Below the pieces are notes generated by a model, which worked only from the letters and a program-made list of their open reading frames with translations, did not search any database and had not been told where the DNA came from. This document shows, piece by piece, positions 7,850 to 16,600 of a stretch of DNA of 64,000 bases. The translations under genes were made by a program, and so were the position numbers. This stretch comes from Deltaproteobacteria bacterium (GTDB lineage Bacteria > Desulfobacterota > Desulfobaccia > Desulfobaccales > Desulfobaccaceae). Within the stretch, counting starts at the first letter, position 1, and each line of letters begins with the position of its first letter. The DNA lies in NCBI GenBank assembly GCA_019309545.1, contig JAFDGA010000012.1:99477-163476 (forward strand), written 5' to 3'.

Positions 7850-9271
7850 TTAATTATGCCAACTCAGCTTCCAGGGCAGGTAGAAGAAGCGCAGTCGACA
7901 AAGGTCGCCGTGGCGCTCCAGGGTGAACAGGCCCGACAGCAAGCGAAAAGTGCTGCCAGCGGGGGTCACCTGACGGGAGGCCAGAAAACTCAATTCCCAG
8001 AGACGATAGCTGGGAGTCTGTTCCCAGCGGTACAGGCCCCACAGGGCTCGCCCTTGCCGGTGTTCCCCCTGCCGCTGTTGGGACCAGAGATAGAGCCAGG
8101 GACCATAAATTCGGGACCAGCCCCCGGTCTGGAGAGGCAACAGCTCAGGAACATGCGCCCGGGACCGGTCGGAGTTACCTTCAAAATAGACCAATGGCCA
8201 GATACGGACCTTCTCTTGCCAATCCCCGGATGGGTCGATGCGACTGCGATAGCTACTGAATAACAGCCACCGATGCTGCACATCCAGACGCTCGGCCGTT
8301 TCTTCCCGCTCGCCGATGTAAAGGGGCCAGAACAGTTGCGTTCGGTCCCGGTCCCGATCTTTACAGCGGTAATAAAGGGGCCAGCAGGAGCGTAGATAAA
8401 ATCGCTCTCCCTCCCCCCAGATGAGCACCGGCCAGGGGAAGTCCCATTGGGTGTAATTTCCCTCATCCTGGCGATAGTAGCTGAAAAGAGGGTACATAAT
8501 GCCCTGTCTAAAACTGACCGGAGTAGTGTCTTCCAGATAAAACGGCAGCGCCGCCTTGAGGGTGCGGGGCCGCTCGGTGTCCAGATTCAGGCGCTGATAA
8601 TGCAGGAGGGGCCATAGGGCATAGTATTTGTCATAGACTCCGGACTTGGTGATGCGGCCCATCAACGGCCAGAAGGTGAAAGCTGATTCCCGGCCGGTGG
8701 AATAAGAAAAAAGGGGCCATAAGAAATGATAATGACGGCTGCCCTCCCCGGAAGAGGTGGAAAACAAAGGCCAGAGTACAAAGGTGAGGGATTCCCGGCC
8801 GAAACGCTCCTTGAGGATGCCGCCCAAAGGAAAGATACCCCCGTAGGGGACGCCGGCCGCGGTGCGACCCCCAAAAAAGGGAAAAAACTGGAACTCGTTG
8901 GCCTCGCCCATATCCCGGTAACGGCTCAGGGGCAGAAAATTAAAACGGGTCCCGGAAGGATCGCGGCGGTAGCGTCCCAGGGGATAGAGGAATTCCACTT
9001 CTTGAATTTCCCCCCAACTCTGCCAGCAAAACAAGGGCGTTACGGTGGTGGTCACGGCGGCGGTCTGTTCCCGGGAAAACAACGGCCCTAGCAATTCCAG
9101 CCGGGTAACTTCATCCTGAGGATCATGACTGTAAAAGACCAGGGGAGCTAGATTAAGCCGCTGTCCGCCCTGCGGCCCTGGAACGCAAGCCCCAAGGGAA
9201 AGCAAAGTTAGTAAGGTGGGGATGATCTTAGCCCGGTAAAACATAATTTTAAATTTTTTAATTAAGCTCAA
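7850..9271 (-). CDS. Putative lipoprotein with ~20 W-P-L-type repeats
   Basis: Not recognised as a named family. 473 aa, with a hydrophobic N-terminus ending in a lipobox LSLGAC (C29). The rest repeats a short hydrophobic-aromatic-Pro-Leu-aromatic unit about every 20 residues, for example LGPLF, LYPLG, FLPLS, LWPLF (twice), FWPLM, LWPLL, MYPLF, CWPLY, FWPLY and IWPLV, separated by polar and charged loops. This looks like a beta-rich repeat protein at the outer membrane. The TTG at 9271 has GGGGAG immediately upstream (too close), while an ATG at 9246 begins closer to the signal but lacks a ribosome site, so the start is uncertain. It lies downstream of the mla genes and the phosphatase on the same strand. 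Confidence 0.75.
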   Translation of the reverse strand: MSLIKKFKIMFYRAKIIPTLLTLLSLGACVPGPQGGQRLNLAPLVFYSHDPQDEVTRLELLGPLFSREQTAAVTTTVTPLFCWQSWGEIQEVEFLYPLGRYRRDPSGTRFNFLPLSRYRDMGEANEFQFFPFFGGRTAAGVPYGGIFPLGGILKERFGRESLTFVLWPLFSTSSGEGSRHYHFLWPLFSYSTGRESAFTFWPLMGRITKSGVYDKYYALWPLLHYQRLNLDTERPRTLKAALPFYLEDTTPVSFRQGIMYPLFSYYRQDEGNYTQWDFPWPVLIWGEGERFYLRSCWPLYYRCKDRDRDRTQLFWPLYIGEREETAERLDVQHRWLLFSSYRSRIDPSGDWQEKVRIWPLVYFEGNSDRSRAHVPELLPLQTGGWSRIYGPWLYLWSQQRQGEHRQGRALWGLYRWEQTPSYRLWELSFLASRQVTPAGSTFRLLSGLFTLERHGDLCRLRFFYLPWKLSWHN

Positions 9272-9377
9272 CTCCCCTAAACCAAAATATTTAGGGAGGG
9301 GTCAGGGTCTCTTAGCCCTGCCGCCTCCCTCCACATATGCCTCAACAACGTAACACCCAACCTTGATTGTCTCAGGT

Positions 9378-9830
9378 TCAATGCCTGGTTTGTTTAGCTA
9401 TCTGACTGCGTAAATTTTGCAAATTGAGCTTGATCTCTCTGAAGCACTTACGATAAGTGGCGATCCCACCGAAATAGGGATCAGCGATATTCCAGCTGAT
9501 CAATCGATGGTCCGCCTGGGGATAAATCCGCTTCAGATAGGCATAGATTACTGCGTCAAGGGCAATGATATAATCAAACTCCTCCAGATTGACCGCGGCC
9601 ACCGGTTTAGGGTAATGACCTGAGATATCAATTCCGGCCTCGGTTTCCATGACCTGGATGGCCTCTGGAGTGGGGTGAGCGTAAACCGGGTTGAGGCCGG
9701 CGCTGTCAATATAGACGCCATCCGAAAAGAGCCGGCAGGCCAGCCCAGCCGCCATGGGACTGCGACAGATATTGCCCTGGCACACAAACAAAATCTTTAA
9801 ACCCTGTAGGGAATTGGAGCTGATCATCAT
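9378..9830 (-). CDS. Low molecular weight protein-tyrosine phosphatase-like protein
   Basis: 150 aa, the family's usual length. The phosphate loop CQGNICR (C17-x5-R23) follows LKILFV at the N-terminus, and the general-acid Asp region appears as DPYFGG near residue 117. Relatives either dephosphorylate tyrosine kinases of polysaccharide export or reduce arsenate; no partner kinase or ars gene is nearby. The ATG lies 9 bases after the mlaD stop, so it is probably co-transcribed with mlaE-mlaF-mlaD. Confidence 0.87.
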   Translation of the reverse strand: MMISSNSLQGLKILFVCQGNICRSPMAAGLACRLFSDGVYIDSAGLNPVYAHPTPEAIQVMETEAGIDISGHYPKPVAAVNLEEFDYIIALDAVIYAYLKRIYPQADHRLISWNIADPYFGGIATYRKCFREIKLNLQNLRSQIAKQTRH

Positions 9831-9839
9831 ATTTTATCT

Positions 9840-10823
9840 TCAGCGCAGGACCGTTGAACCAATGGTACCCAAAACAGTAATGGGTGTCTGTTCCTTGATA
9901 CCTTCCATGGCCTGATTGACATTTTTTACCGCCTTCTGGGTTTCGTCGTAGAGAGATTCGTCGTTCACCAGTTTCCCTAAGGTGCCCTGGCCCTGATCGA
10001 TCTTCTGGGCTAGCTGGTTGAGGCGGTTAATCGCCTGCTGGGCCTGGTCATACAGTCTATTATCGTTGGCCAGTTTCCCCAAAGTACCTTCGCCCTTGGC
10101 CAGTTTGGTAGAAAAGCGGTTAAGGTTATTGATGGCAGTTTCTAGTTCCGCCATGGTCCCCTGCACCTGGCGATAGAGCTGATCATCCTTGAGGAGTTTG
10201 CCCAGGGTACCTTGGCCCTGTTCCAGCCCTTGAGCCAACTGGCTTAATGATTTACTGGCACTTTGGAAATTGGTCAACATTTGTTTCAGCGAAGATTCCC
10301 CTTCAGGGGTGCCGATCACCCGTTGCAAGCTATTACTGATGGCCCGGACATCGGTGAGGATGGGGTGGAGTTCCTCCATTAACTCCGGAATCCGACGTAA
10401 GACCTTATCAAATTCCACCGCCGACTGGGTATTGGTGATAGTGCCTCCGGGAGCCAAGGGGGGAGATGTAGTAGTGCCAGGTTGAAGTTCGATATATTTT
10501 TCCCCCAACATACCTTTGGTGAGCACCGCGGCCTGGGCATCCTGCCGCAGGTCCAGTCCGGACCGGAGCAACACCTCCACCCGGGCCTTGTGGTCTTCAA
10601 GGCTAATATTTTTTATGCGTCCTACTTCCACCCCCGCTATCTCTACCCGGCCATTAGGGGCCAGCCCAGATACCGAGTCAAAGCGGGCATAGTAGGTTTC
10701 GCCTCGCAGCCAGCCAATGGTGGCAAACCCTACTTTCAGGCTCATGTAGGCCAGCAGCACCAAAGCCAGCAGCACAAAGATGCCTACCTTAATTTCCGGG
10801 CTCCAGCCTGATTTTGTTTCCAT
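9840..10823 (-). CDS. mlaD: MlaD-family (MCE domain) lipid transport substrate-binding protein
   Basis: 327 aa inner-membrane-anchored periplasmic protein of the Mla phospholipid transporter. One transmembrane helix (about 14-33, VGIFVLLALVLLAYMSL) is followed by an MCE domain (about 40-118) with YARFDSVSGLAPNGRVEIAG-type sequence. The C-terminal half is helical and has three near-identical repeats of GTLGKLxxDxxLY (about residues 206-300) separated by coiled-coil-like segments, longer than E. coli MlaD (183 aa) and typical of the long MlaD form. It is third in the mlaE-mlaF-mlaD order; mlaC and mlaB are not nearby. Confidence 0.9.
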   Translation of the reverse strand: METKSGWSPEIKVGIFVLLALVLLAYMSLKVGFATIGWLRGETYYARFDSVSGLAPNGRVEIAGVEVGRIKNISLEDHKARVEVLLRSGLDLRQDAQAAVLTKGMLGEKYIELQPGTTTSPPLAPGGTITNTQSAVEFDKVLRRIPELMEELHPILTDVRAISNSLQRVIGTPEGESSLKQMLTNFQSASKSLSQLAQGLEQGQGTLGKLLKDDQLYRQVQGTMAELETAINNLNRFSTKLAKGEGTLGKLANDNRLYDQAQQAINRLNQLAQKIDQGQGTLGKLVNDESLYDETQKAVKNVNQAMEGIKEQTPITVLGTIGSTVLR

Positions 10824-10849
10824 AAACCCTCCGCGCAGACGTCTCTTCG

Positions 10850-10884
10850 AATTAACCTTTTAAATGCTCCGAGTGATATAACTT
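10850..10884. repeat. Dispersed AT-rich repeat, copy 2
   Basis: AATTAACCTTTTAAATGCTC followed by CGAGTGATATAACTT. It matches 54227-54261 with about three or four differences over 35 bases. It lies 27 bases upstream of the mlaD ATG, in the mlaF-mlaD gap. Confidence 0.6.
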
Positions 10885-10921
10885 GATCTAGAAAATTGAA
10901 TATTTTTGATCTGCTCAGGTA

Positions 10922-10944
10922 GGGGCGACCCGGCGGATCGCCCC
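10922..10944. repeat. GC-rich hairpin element in the mlaF-mlaD gap
   Basis: GGGGCGA (10922-10928) and TCGCCCC (10938-10944) form a perfect 7-bp stem with a 9-base loop. No T-run follows, so a terminator is unlikely. It resembles widely dispersed palindromic intergenic elements. Confidence 0.45.
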
Positions 10945-10994
10945 GACGCAGAGTTAATTTATTAATTACTTCTGGAAATAAGTACTTAGCCGGG

Positions 10995-11729
10995 TTAATC
11001 CGGCTCCCCTCGTAAAAACTGCTGCACTTCGGGCAAAGCCGATGACTTAAAGCTGGCCGGGGGGTCCTGAGTTAAAATTTTCCCCTGGTGCAAAAAGGCA
11101 ATGGAATCAGCCAATGACAGGGCCAATTCTAAATCATGGCTGATGATCACTGCGGTTAGCTTTAATTTACGGACGGTATCGGCAATCAAATTTCTGATGG
11201 TGGTAGTGGTGATGGGATCCAGACCGGTAGTCGGCTCATCAAACAACATAATTTCCGGATCCAAAGCCAGGGCCCGGGCCAGTGCGGCCCGTTTGCGCAT
11301 GCCGCCGGAAAGTTCCGCCGGCATTTTGGCCTCCACCCCCGCCAGACCGACCTGGGTCAGTTTAGCCGCAACAATTTCCTCAATCTGAGTCTGGGTCAAA
11401 GAAGTATGTTCCTGCAAAGGAAAGGCGATGTTTTCTCCAATGTTCAAAGAATCTAACAAGGCCCCATGTTGAAACAGATACCCGAACCGTTTGCGGAGGG
11501 CAAACAATTCTTTTTCCGGCAACCGGACCAGGTCTACCCCTTCCAACAGTACCTGGCCCCGATCCGGCCGGATCAGACCGATCACGTGTTTGAGCAGGAC
11601 GCTTTTTCCAGTGCCGCTGCGTCCTAGAATAACGGAAATTTCGCCCCGCTTGACGGTCAGATGGACGCCCCGCAGAACCGACAGGCCATTAAAGGACTTA
11701 TACAAATCTACCAGACGGATTATGTCCAT
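10995..11729 (-). CDS. mlaF: Mla-type ABC transporter ATP-binding protein
   Basis: 244 aa cytoplasmic ATPase that powers lipid exchange by MlaE/MlaD. Walker A is GRSGTGKS (about 36-43), the signature is LSGGMRKRAALARAL (about 139-153), Walker B is IMLFDEPTTGLDP (about 159-171), and the switch His is in ISHDLEL. The GGMRKR signature variant is characteristic of the MlaF/TtG2A group. It starts 21 bases after the mlaE stop and is followed by a 171-base gap with two repeats before mlaD. Confidence 0.93.
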   Translation of the reverse strand: MDIIRLVDLYKSFNGLSVLRGVHLTVKRGEISVILGRSGTGKSVLLKHVIGLIRPDRGQVLLEGVDLVRLPEKELFALRKRFGYLFQHGALLDSLNIGENIAFPLQEHTSLTQTQIEEIVAAKLTQVGLAGVEAKMPAELSGGMRKRAALARALALDPEIMLFDEPTTGLDPITTTTIRNLIADTVRKLKLTAVIISHDLELALSLADSIAFLHQGKILTQDPPASFKSSALPEVQQFLRGEPD

Positions 11730-11750
11730 TAGCTTAAATTAAATGGCTGG

Positions 11751-12524
11751 TTAAAACAACAGGGCCGTCAGCATGTAGTCCCCGATCAGGATGGCTATGG
11801 CGGAATAGACCACGGCCCGGGTGGTAACCAACCCTACGCCCTCAGCGCCGCCGTGGGCTTTTAGTCCCTGATGGCAGCTGATCAGCGCCAGCAGCAAACC
11901 AAAAACCATAGACTTAAACAGGCCGTTAAACAGGTCGGAGGCCGCTACCATTTCCATCATGTTTTGCATAAAGGTACCGGGATTGATGCCGATCAGCATC
12001 ACCCCGACGAAATAACCCCCCAGGATGCCGATGAATACATCCACCACAGTCAGCAACGGCACCATGATCAGGCCGGATAAGAGGCGCGGCAAGGCCAGAT
12101 AATGCACCGGATTCACCGCCATGGCCAGCAGGGCGTCTACCTGCTCAGTTACTGCCATAGTGCCTAATTCCGCGGCCATGGCCGAACCGGCTCGGGCCGC
12201 GACCATCAGTGAGGTCAGCACCGGTCCGATTTCCCGGGTCATGGACAGGGCCACTGCCCCTCCCAAAAGGGTCTCGCCGCCAAACTTGCGGAATCCATAG
12301 TAGGCCTGCAGGGCTAGAACCATGCCGGTAAACAGTCCGGTGAGAGTGACGATAAATAAAGACCGGACTCCGATAAAGTCTAACTGTTTGAAAAAATTAC
12401 GTATTCGGTAAGGTGGGCGAGGTAACCAGCAAAGGCAATCAACCAGAAGTAAAGCCAATTCTCCCAATTCCCGCAACAAGCTTAAGAATACTCGACCCAG
12501 ATAAGCCAACATCTTGGAAAACAT
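11751..12524 (-). CDS. mlaE: Mla-type ABC transporter permease
   Basis: 257 aa inner-membrane permease. It has an N-terminal amphipathic segment, then about five hydrophobic helices. The family stretch MAAELGTMAVTEQVDALLAM is near residue 115, and the conserved NPVHYLALPRLLSGL follows. It forms the membrane part of the phospholipid transporter with MlaF and MlaD and is the first gene of the unit. The ATG is preceded at 7 bases by TAAGG. Confidence 0.93.
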   Translation of the reverse strand: MFSKMLAYLGRVFLSLLRELGELALLLVDCLCWLPRPPYRIRNFFKQLDFIGVRSLFIVTLTGLFTGMVLALQAYYGFRKFGGETLLGGAVALSMTREIGPVLTSLMVAARAGSAMAAELGTMAVTEQVDALLAMAVNPVHYLALPRLLSGLIMVPLLTVVDVFIGILGGYFVGVMLIGINPGTFMQNMMEMVAASDLFNGLFKSMVFGLLLALISCHQGLKAHGGAEGVGLVTTRAVVYSAIAILIGDYMLTALLF

Positions 12525-12681
12525 TTCCCAACCTTAAAGGAGGTTTAATAATAGTATTTATCCTATGAGAGACGGGGGGAGAAGTCAAGGCGGGAAGCCC
12601 TTGACAGGCCAAAAGACTCAGAGGCGACCGACCATCAAACTAAGCTTGACAATGACGCAGCAAACTAGGTAACTTGGCATT

Positions 12682-13458
12682 ATGTGGGCGCTGAAAAAAA
12701 TCATCGACATCCTTCTGAACCCGGGAGTTTTAGTCTTATTTGTACTCGGCTATGGGCTGCTCAAATTGAGTCTGGCGCGGGAGGGACGAAAACGCGGCTG
12801 GGGCTACCTGGCGCTGGGAATAGTTTGTTTCTATCTTTTTACCACCAAGCCTTTTCCCAATTATTTGATTCGGCCGTTGGAGAACGAGTATCAGCCCATT
12901 GCCGGACCCCAGGAGCTAACCGAGGTTCAATATATTGTAATACTTAGCGGCGGGGCCCGGTTTAATTCGGAGGTCCCTGCTACCAGTCAGCTTGATGAAA
13001 GTAGCGCCCTGCGGGTTGCGGAAGGCATCCGTCTGTTCCACCTGCTCTCCGGGCAGCCCACCCTGATCATGAGTGGGGGGAAACTTGCGTCTATGAAGGT
13101 TAGTAACGGAGAAAAGATGGTGGCCTTTGCCCAGAGTCAAGGGGTGCCAGCGGAGAAACTGGTGGCGGAGACGGACTCTATCGATACCTATTCCAATGCT
13201 GCAGGGGTTAAGCCATTGGTTAAAGATGCTCCATTTCTGTTGGTCACTTCGGCGTACCATCTGCCCCGCGCCCTGCGGATTTTCCAGCTTTTAGAGATGC
13301 GGCCCATTCCTGCGCCGGCTGATTTTCGCAATGTTACAGATTTTTTCTATCATGATTATATTCCTTCCGGTTCTGCCTTAACCATCACACAAGCCGCCAT
13401 CCATGAATACCTGGGTCTGGCCTATCTGACCATTTGGCCTAGTCGGGCCGGGCAATAG
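12682..13458 (+). CDS. ElyC/SanA/YdcF-like DUF218 membrane protein
   Basis: 258 aa, matching E. coli ElyC in length. Two N-terminal transmembrane helices (about 12-29 and 40-55) precede a DUF218 domain with YIVILSGGARFN, IMSGGKL and LLVTSAYHLPRALRIF. In E. coli, ElyC supports envelope integrity and peptidoglycan synthesis; the biochemical activity of the domain is not settled. It stands alone, divergent from mlaE. TTGACA at 12646 could be a -35 box, but the -10 box would then fall too close to the ATG for certainty. Confidence 0.82.
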   Translation: MWALKKIIDILLNPGVLVLFVLGYGLLKLSLAREGRKRGWGYLALGIVCFYLFTTKPFPNYLIRPLENEYQPIAGPQELTEVQYIVILSGGARFNSEVPATSQLDESSALRVAEGIRLFHLLSGQPTLIMSGGKLASMKVSNGEKMVAFAQSQGVPAEKLVAETDSIDTYSNAAGVKPLVKDAPFLLVTSAYHLPRALRIFQLLEMRPIPAPADFRNVTDFFYHDYIPSGSALTITQAAIHEYLGLAYLTIWPSRAGQ

Positions 13459-13625
13459 AGCCTGGTATCTTTCACCGCCCTCGCCTTAAACCGTTTCTTT
13501 TTAAAGGGCCTCTGCCAAGATCATCTTCCCGGAGATCAAGCTGGCTCCAGCAGCCCTCGGAAACTCCTTGCATTGCCTCCATAACCTTGATAAATTGGTA
13601 ATAATATCCTTAGACTGGAAATAAG

Positions 13626-14309
13626 GTGAAAGTTTACCCAGTTTTTTTAAATATTGTCGATAAGCCCTGTCTGGTCGTCGGAGGCGGAGCAGTGGGGGAA
13701 CGCAAGGTAGAGGATTTGCTGGCGGCTGGTGCTCAAGTCACGGTGGTCAGTCGCGAGATTACCCCAAACTTACAAGGTCTGTGGCAGCAGGGGGCCATTC
13801 GCTACCTTAAAGATGAATTTTCCCCGGCTCAACTAGAGGGTATGGTGTTGGTAATCGGGGCGACTGACGACCCTGAACTCAACCAGCAGATCAGCATGGC
13901 GGCCCAGGAACGGGGCCTGCCGGTGAATATCGTCGACACCCCGGCCTTATGTTCTTTTGTGGTGCCTGCGACCCTACGTCGGGGGGAGCTGACCATTGCT
14001 ATCGGCACCGGCGGTCTGAGCCCGGCCCTGGCCAAAAAGTTGCGCCAGGAGCTAGAGCAATATTTGGGGCCGGAGTATGGACCTTACTTGAGACTATTGG
14101 GTGCCATTCGGGAAAAAGTCCTGGCCCGGCGGCGCGATCATCCCGACAATTTGGCCCTGTTCACCCGATTGGTAAACAGCCCGTTGCGGGAGACCCTGAT
14201 GGCCAAGGATTATAAGCAGGCCCAACAGATCATGCAGGAAATCCTGAGCCCGGTTTTGTCTTTAGAAGATTTGGCCAGTTTACCGACTGTGGCCCTAGCC
14301 CAGCCTTGA
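13626..14309 (+). CDS. Precorrin-2 dehydrogenase / sirohydrochlorin ferrochelatase-like protein (CysG N-domain, Met8/SirC type)
   Basis: 227 aa. It oxidises precorrin-2 to sirohydrochlorin with NAD+, and may insert iron to give siroheme, the cofactor of sulfite reductases. The Rossmann motif is VVGGGAVGERKVEDLLAAGA (about 16-35). STPALCSFVVPATLRRGELTIAIGTGG-like sequence includes the conserved Asp/Thr stretch near residue 104. The start is GTG, giving MKVYPVFLNI typical of the family. No methyltransferase domain is fused. It heads the cluster with a CcsA-like gene and hemA. In sulfate reducers siroheme also feeds the alternative heme route; that route is inferred, not seen here. Confidence 0.88.
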   Translation: MKVYPVFLNIVDKPCLVVGGGAVGERKVEDLLAAGAQVTVVSREITPNLQGLWQQGAIRYLKDEFSPAQLEGMVLVIGATDDPELNQQISMAAQERGLPVNIVDTPALCSFVVPATLRRGELTIAIGTGGLSPALAKKLRQELEQYLGPEYGPYLRLLGAIREKVLARRRDHPDNLALFTRLVNSPLRETLMAKDYKQAQQIMQEILSPVLSLEDLASLPTVALAQP

Positions 14310-14370
14310 GTTATGGCCGCGCATTCTTGATACGACTTGATAACCTGTTTCTTTCCGAAATGGAAGCTGG

Positions 14371-15201
14371 ATGGAAACCCTGATCCTTTCCCTGGCCCTT
14401 GTGGGTTATTTCGGCGCTACGGCCATCTGGCTGGCATACTTGCTGATCCAGAAAGAGTCGCTGTATCGCTATGGGGTTTGGGTAATGAGCGCGGGTTTGG
14501 GTCTGCATACGTTGACTCTGATCCTGGCCATTGAGGAGCAGGGTTACTTTCCGGTCGCCAGCCTGGGGCAAACCCTGATGTTATTTAGCTGGACGCTGGT
14601 GGTTGCCTTTCTGTTTTTTACCTGGCGCCATCCTATCCGGGTGCTGGGGACCCTGGTTGCCCCATTTGCGGCCCTGACCCTTACCGGGGCTTTGATTTTA
14701 CCCCAGCCCGGCCCCATATCACCGCTGTTACAAAGTTTCTGGCTGTCATTTCATATTGCTACCGCCCTATTGGGCAACGCCACCTTTACTCTGGCCTTTT
14801 TGGGCGGCATCCTTTATCTGGTGCAGGAACATCAACTCAAGAATAAAAAGTTCGGCTTTTTCTATCGCCGCCTGCCGTCTTTGGAAGCCCTGGACGCCTT
14901 AAATTATTATTGTCTTACCATCGGTTTTCCCTTGCTAACTGCGGGCATCATCACCGGCTCGATTTATGCCCAATATACTATGGGGAGCTTCTGGCGCTGG
15001 GATCCCAAGGAGACCCTGACGCTGATCGCCTGGCTGTTGTACGCGGCTTTGCTGCATGAGCGGCTGGCCGTGGGTTGGCGGGGGCGACGGGCAGCGCTGA
15101 TGGCCATTCTGGGCTTTATGGTCCTGATGGTAACTTTTGTAGGTGCTAACCTGTGGCTGCAAGGTTACCATAGTTTTGCGAGTTTTGTCCGCCAGCCATG
15201 A
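14371..15201 (+). CDS. CcsA/ResC/HemX-family cytochrome c assembly membrane protein
   Basis: 276 aa, about eight hydrophobic helices. The family signature FWRWDPKETLTLIAWLLYAA lies near residue 208, and conserved heme-handling histidines are plausible near FHIATALLG and LHERLAVGW. CcsA-like proteins carry heme across the membrane for cytochrome c maturation. HemX-like versions next to hemA modulate glutamyl-tRNA reductase in Gram-positives, so either role fits this position between siroheme and heme genes. Its TGA overlaps the hemA ATG (ATGA), showing tight coupling. Confidence 0.88.
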   Translation: METLILSLALVGYFGATAIWLAYLLIQKESLYRYGVWVMSAGLGLHTLTLILAIEEQGYFPVASLGQTLMLFSWTLVVAFLFFTWRHPIRVLGTLVAPFAALTLTGALILPQPGPISPLLQSFWLSFHIATALLGNATFTLAFLGGILYLVQEHQLKNKKFGFFYRRLPSLEALDALNYYCLTIGFPLLTAGIITGSIYAQYTMGSFWRWDPKETLTLIAWLLYAALLHERLAVGWRGRRAALMAILGFMVLMVTFVGANLWLQGYHSFASFVRQP

Positions 15202-16469
15202 ATCTGATCCTGCTCGGTATCAATCATCGCACCGCGCCCCTGGAGTTGCGTGAGAAACTGGCCGGTGGTCTGCAAGATGCAGCTGCCGGATATCAGCGCA
15301 TAAAGAGTGTCTCCGGCCTCCAGGAAGTGTTGCTCTATTCTACCTGTAATCGGATCGAAGTGCTGTTTACAACCCCTGATCCTCCGGCGACCCTGCCCCA
15401 GGTACAAACTTTTCTATTAAATCTTGCCGAGGTCTCATCCGCAGACCTGGAAAAGGGTCTGTATATCTATCAGGAAGGCGAGGCTGTGCAGCATCTGTTT
15501 CGGGTGGCCAGCGGCCTGGACTCGATGGTAGTCGGAGAGCCACAGATTTTAGGGCAGGTAAAAGAAGCCTATCGGCAGGCCACTCAACAACATGCCACTG
15601 GCGCTATCCTTAACCGGTTGTTGCATAAAACTTTTTCAGTAGCCAAACGCATCCGAAGCGAAACCGGCATCGGCTGCCAGGCGGTGAGCGTCAGTTATGC
15701 CGCAGTAGAGCTGGCCCGCAAAATTTTCGGCTCCCTGACTGATAAAACCGCGCTCTTGGTCGGGGCCGGGGAGATGGCTGAGTTGGCGGTCGAGCATCTG
15801 AAACGCTACGGTGTCTCCCAGATAGTGGTCGCCAACCGCACCTTAGAGCGCGCCTTGAAATTAGCCCAGCGCTTCGGGGGCGAAGCGATCAGCCTGGCCG
15901 AGTTGGAACACCAGTTATTAAAAATCGATATTCTGATCAGTTCCACGGGGGCAACCGAACAGATTCTGACCCGGGAGCAGGTCAAGCGGGTCATGCGCTT
16001 GCGCAAGCAACAGCCCCTGTTTTTGATTGACATCGCCGTCCCCCGTGATTTAGACCCTGCAATCAATACCCTGGACAACGTCTATCTTTATAATATCGAT
16101 GACTTACAGGGCATTATTGCAGTCAATATCCGCTATCGCCAGCAAGAGGCAGTAAAAGCAGAGCGCATCATCGCCAGCGAGGTCCTGAAATTCTTGCAAT
16201 GGCGGGAGTCCCTGGCGGTTTATCCCACCATCATTGCCTTGCAGGAAAAGGCCGACCACATCTGCCGTAACGAGTTGAAAAAGACCCTAAATCAACTGGG
16301 TCCGCTCACCCCGGAGCAGATCAAATCCCTGGAGGTGTTGACCCAATCCATTACTCATAAATTGCTGCATGACCCCATCCTCTACATGAAGAGGAACCAC
16401 CACCCCAAAGACCCATCTCGGGAAATCGACTATATCCGCCGGCTGTTTAACTTGGACCGGGAACGCTAG
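15198..16469 (+). CDS. hemA: Glutamyl-tRNA reductase
   Basis: First enzyme of C5-pathway tetrapyrrole synthesis: it reduces Glu-tRNA to glutamate-1-semialdehyde. 423 aa, normal length. Motifs are INHRTAPLELREKLAG at the N-terminus, the nucleophilic Cys in YSTCNRIEVL (about residue 51), GLDSMVVGEPQILGQVKEAY, the NADPH-binding LVGAGEMAELAVEHL (about 188-202), and a C-terminal dimerisation helix region. It is translationally coupled to the CcsA-like gene. hemC, hemD and hemB do not follow; the unit ends here. Confidence 0.95.
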   Translation: MNLILLGINHRTAPLELREKLAGGLQDAAAGYQRIKSVSGLQEVLLYSTCNRIEVLFTTPDPPATLPQVQTFLLNLAEVSSADLEKGLYIYQEGEAVQHLFRVASGLDSMVVGEPQILGQVKEAYRQATQQHATGAILNRLLHKTFSVAKRIRSETGIGCQAVSVSYAAVELARKIFGSLTDKTALLVGAGEMAELAVEHLKRYGVSQIVVANRTLERALKLAQRFGGEAISLAELEHQLLKIDILISSTGATEQILTREQVKRVMRLRKQQPLFLIDIAVPRDLDPAINTLDNVYLYNIDDLQGIIAVNIRYRQQEAVKAERIIASEVLKFLQWRESLAVYPTIIALQEKADHICRNELKKTLNQLGPLTPEQIKSLEVLTQSITHKLLHDPILYMKRNHHPKDPSREIDYIRRLFNLDRER

Positions 16470-16600
16470 CCCATTTAAATAATTCTAAAAAATATTACTG
16501 GGATTCCCCCGGGCTGTAAGTGACCGACAATCCTCTATTGACGGTTCCCGTCTTGATTGTTATGTATATAGGTAACTAGCAAAAGAATAGGAATCATCCC

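Noticed and set aside
7990..8466. Long antisense frames inside the W-P-L lipoprotein gene
   Set aside because: Shadow frames of a GC-rich repeat gene; no ribosome sites or recognisable domains.
9900..10260. CRISPR-like or satellite repeats in mlaD
   Set aside because: The periodicity is protein-level (GTLGKL repeats) within one intact gene, with no spacer structure.
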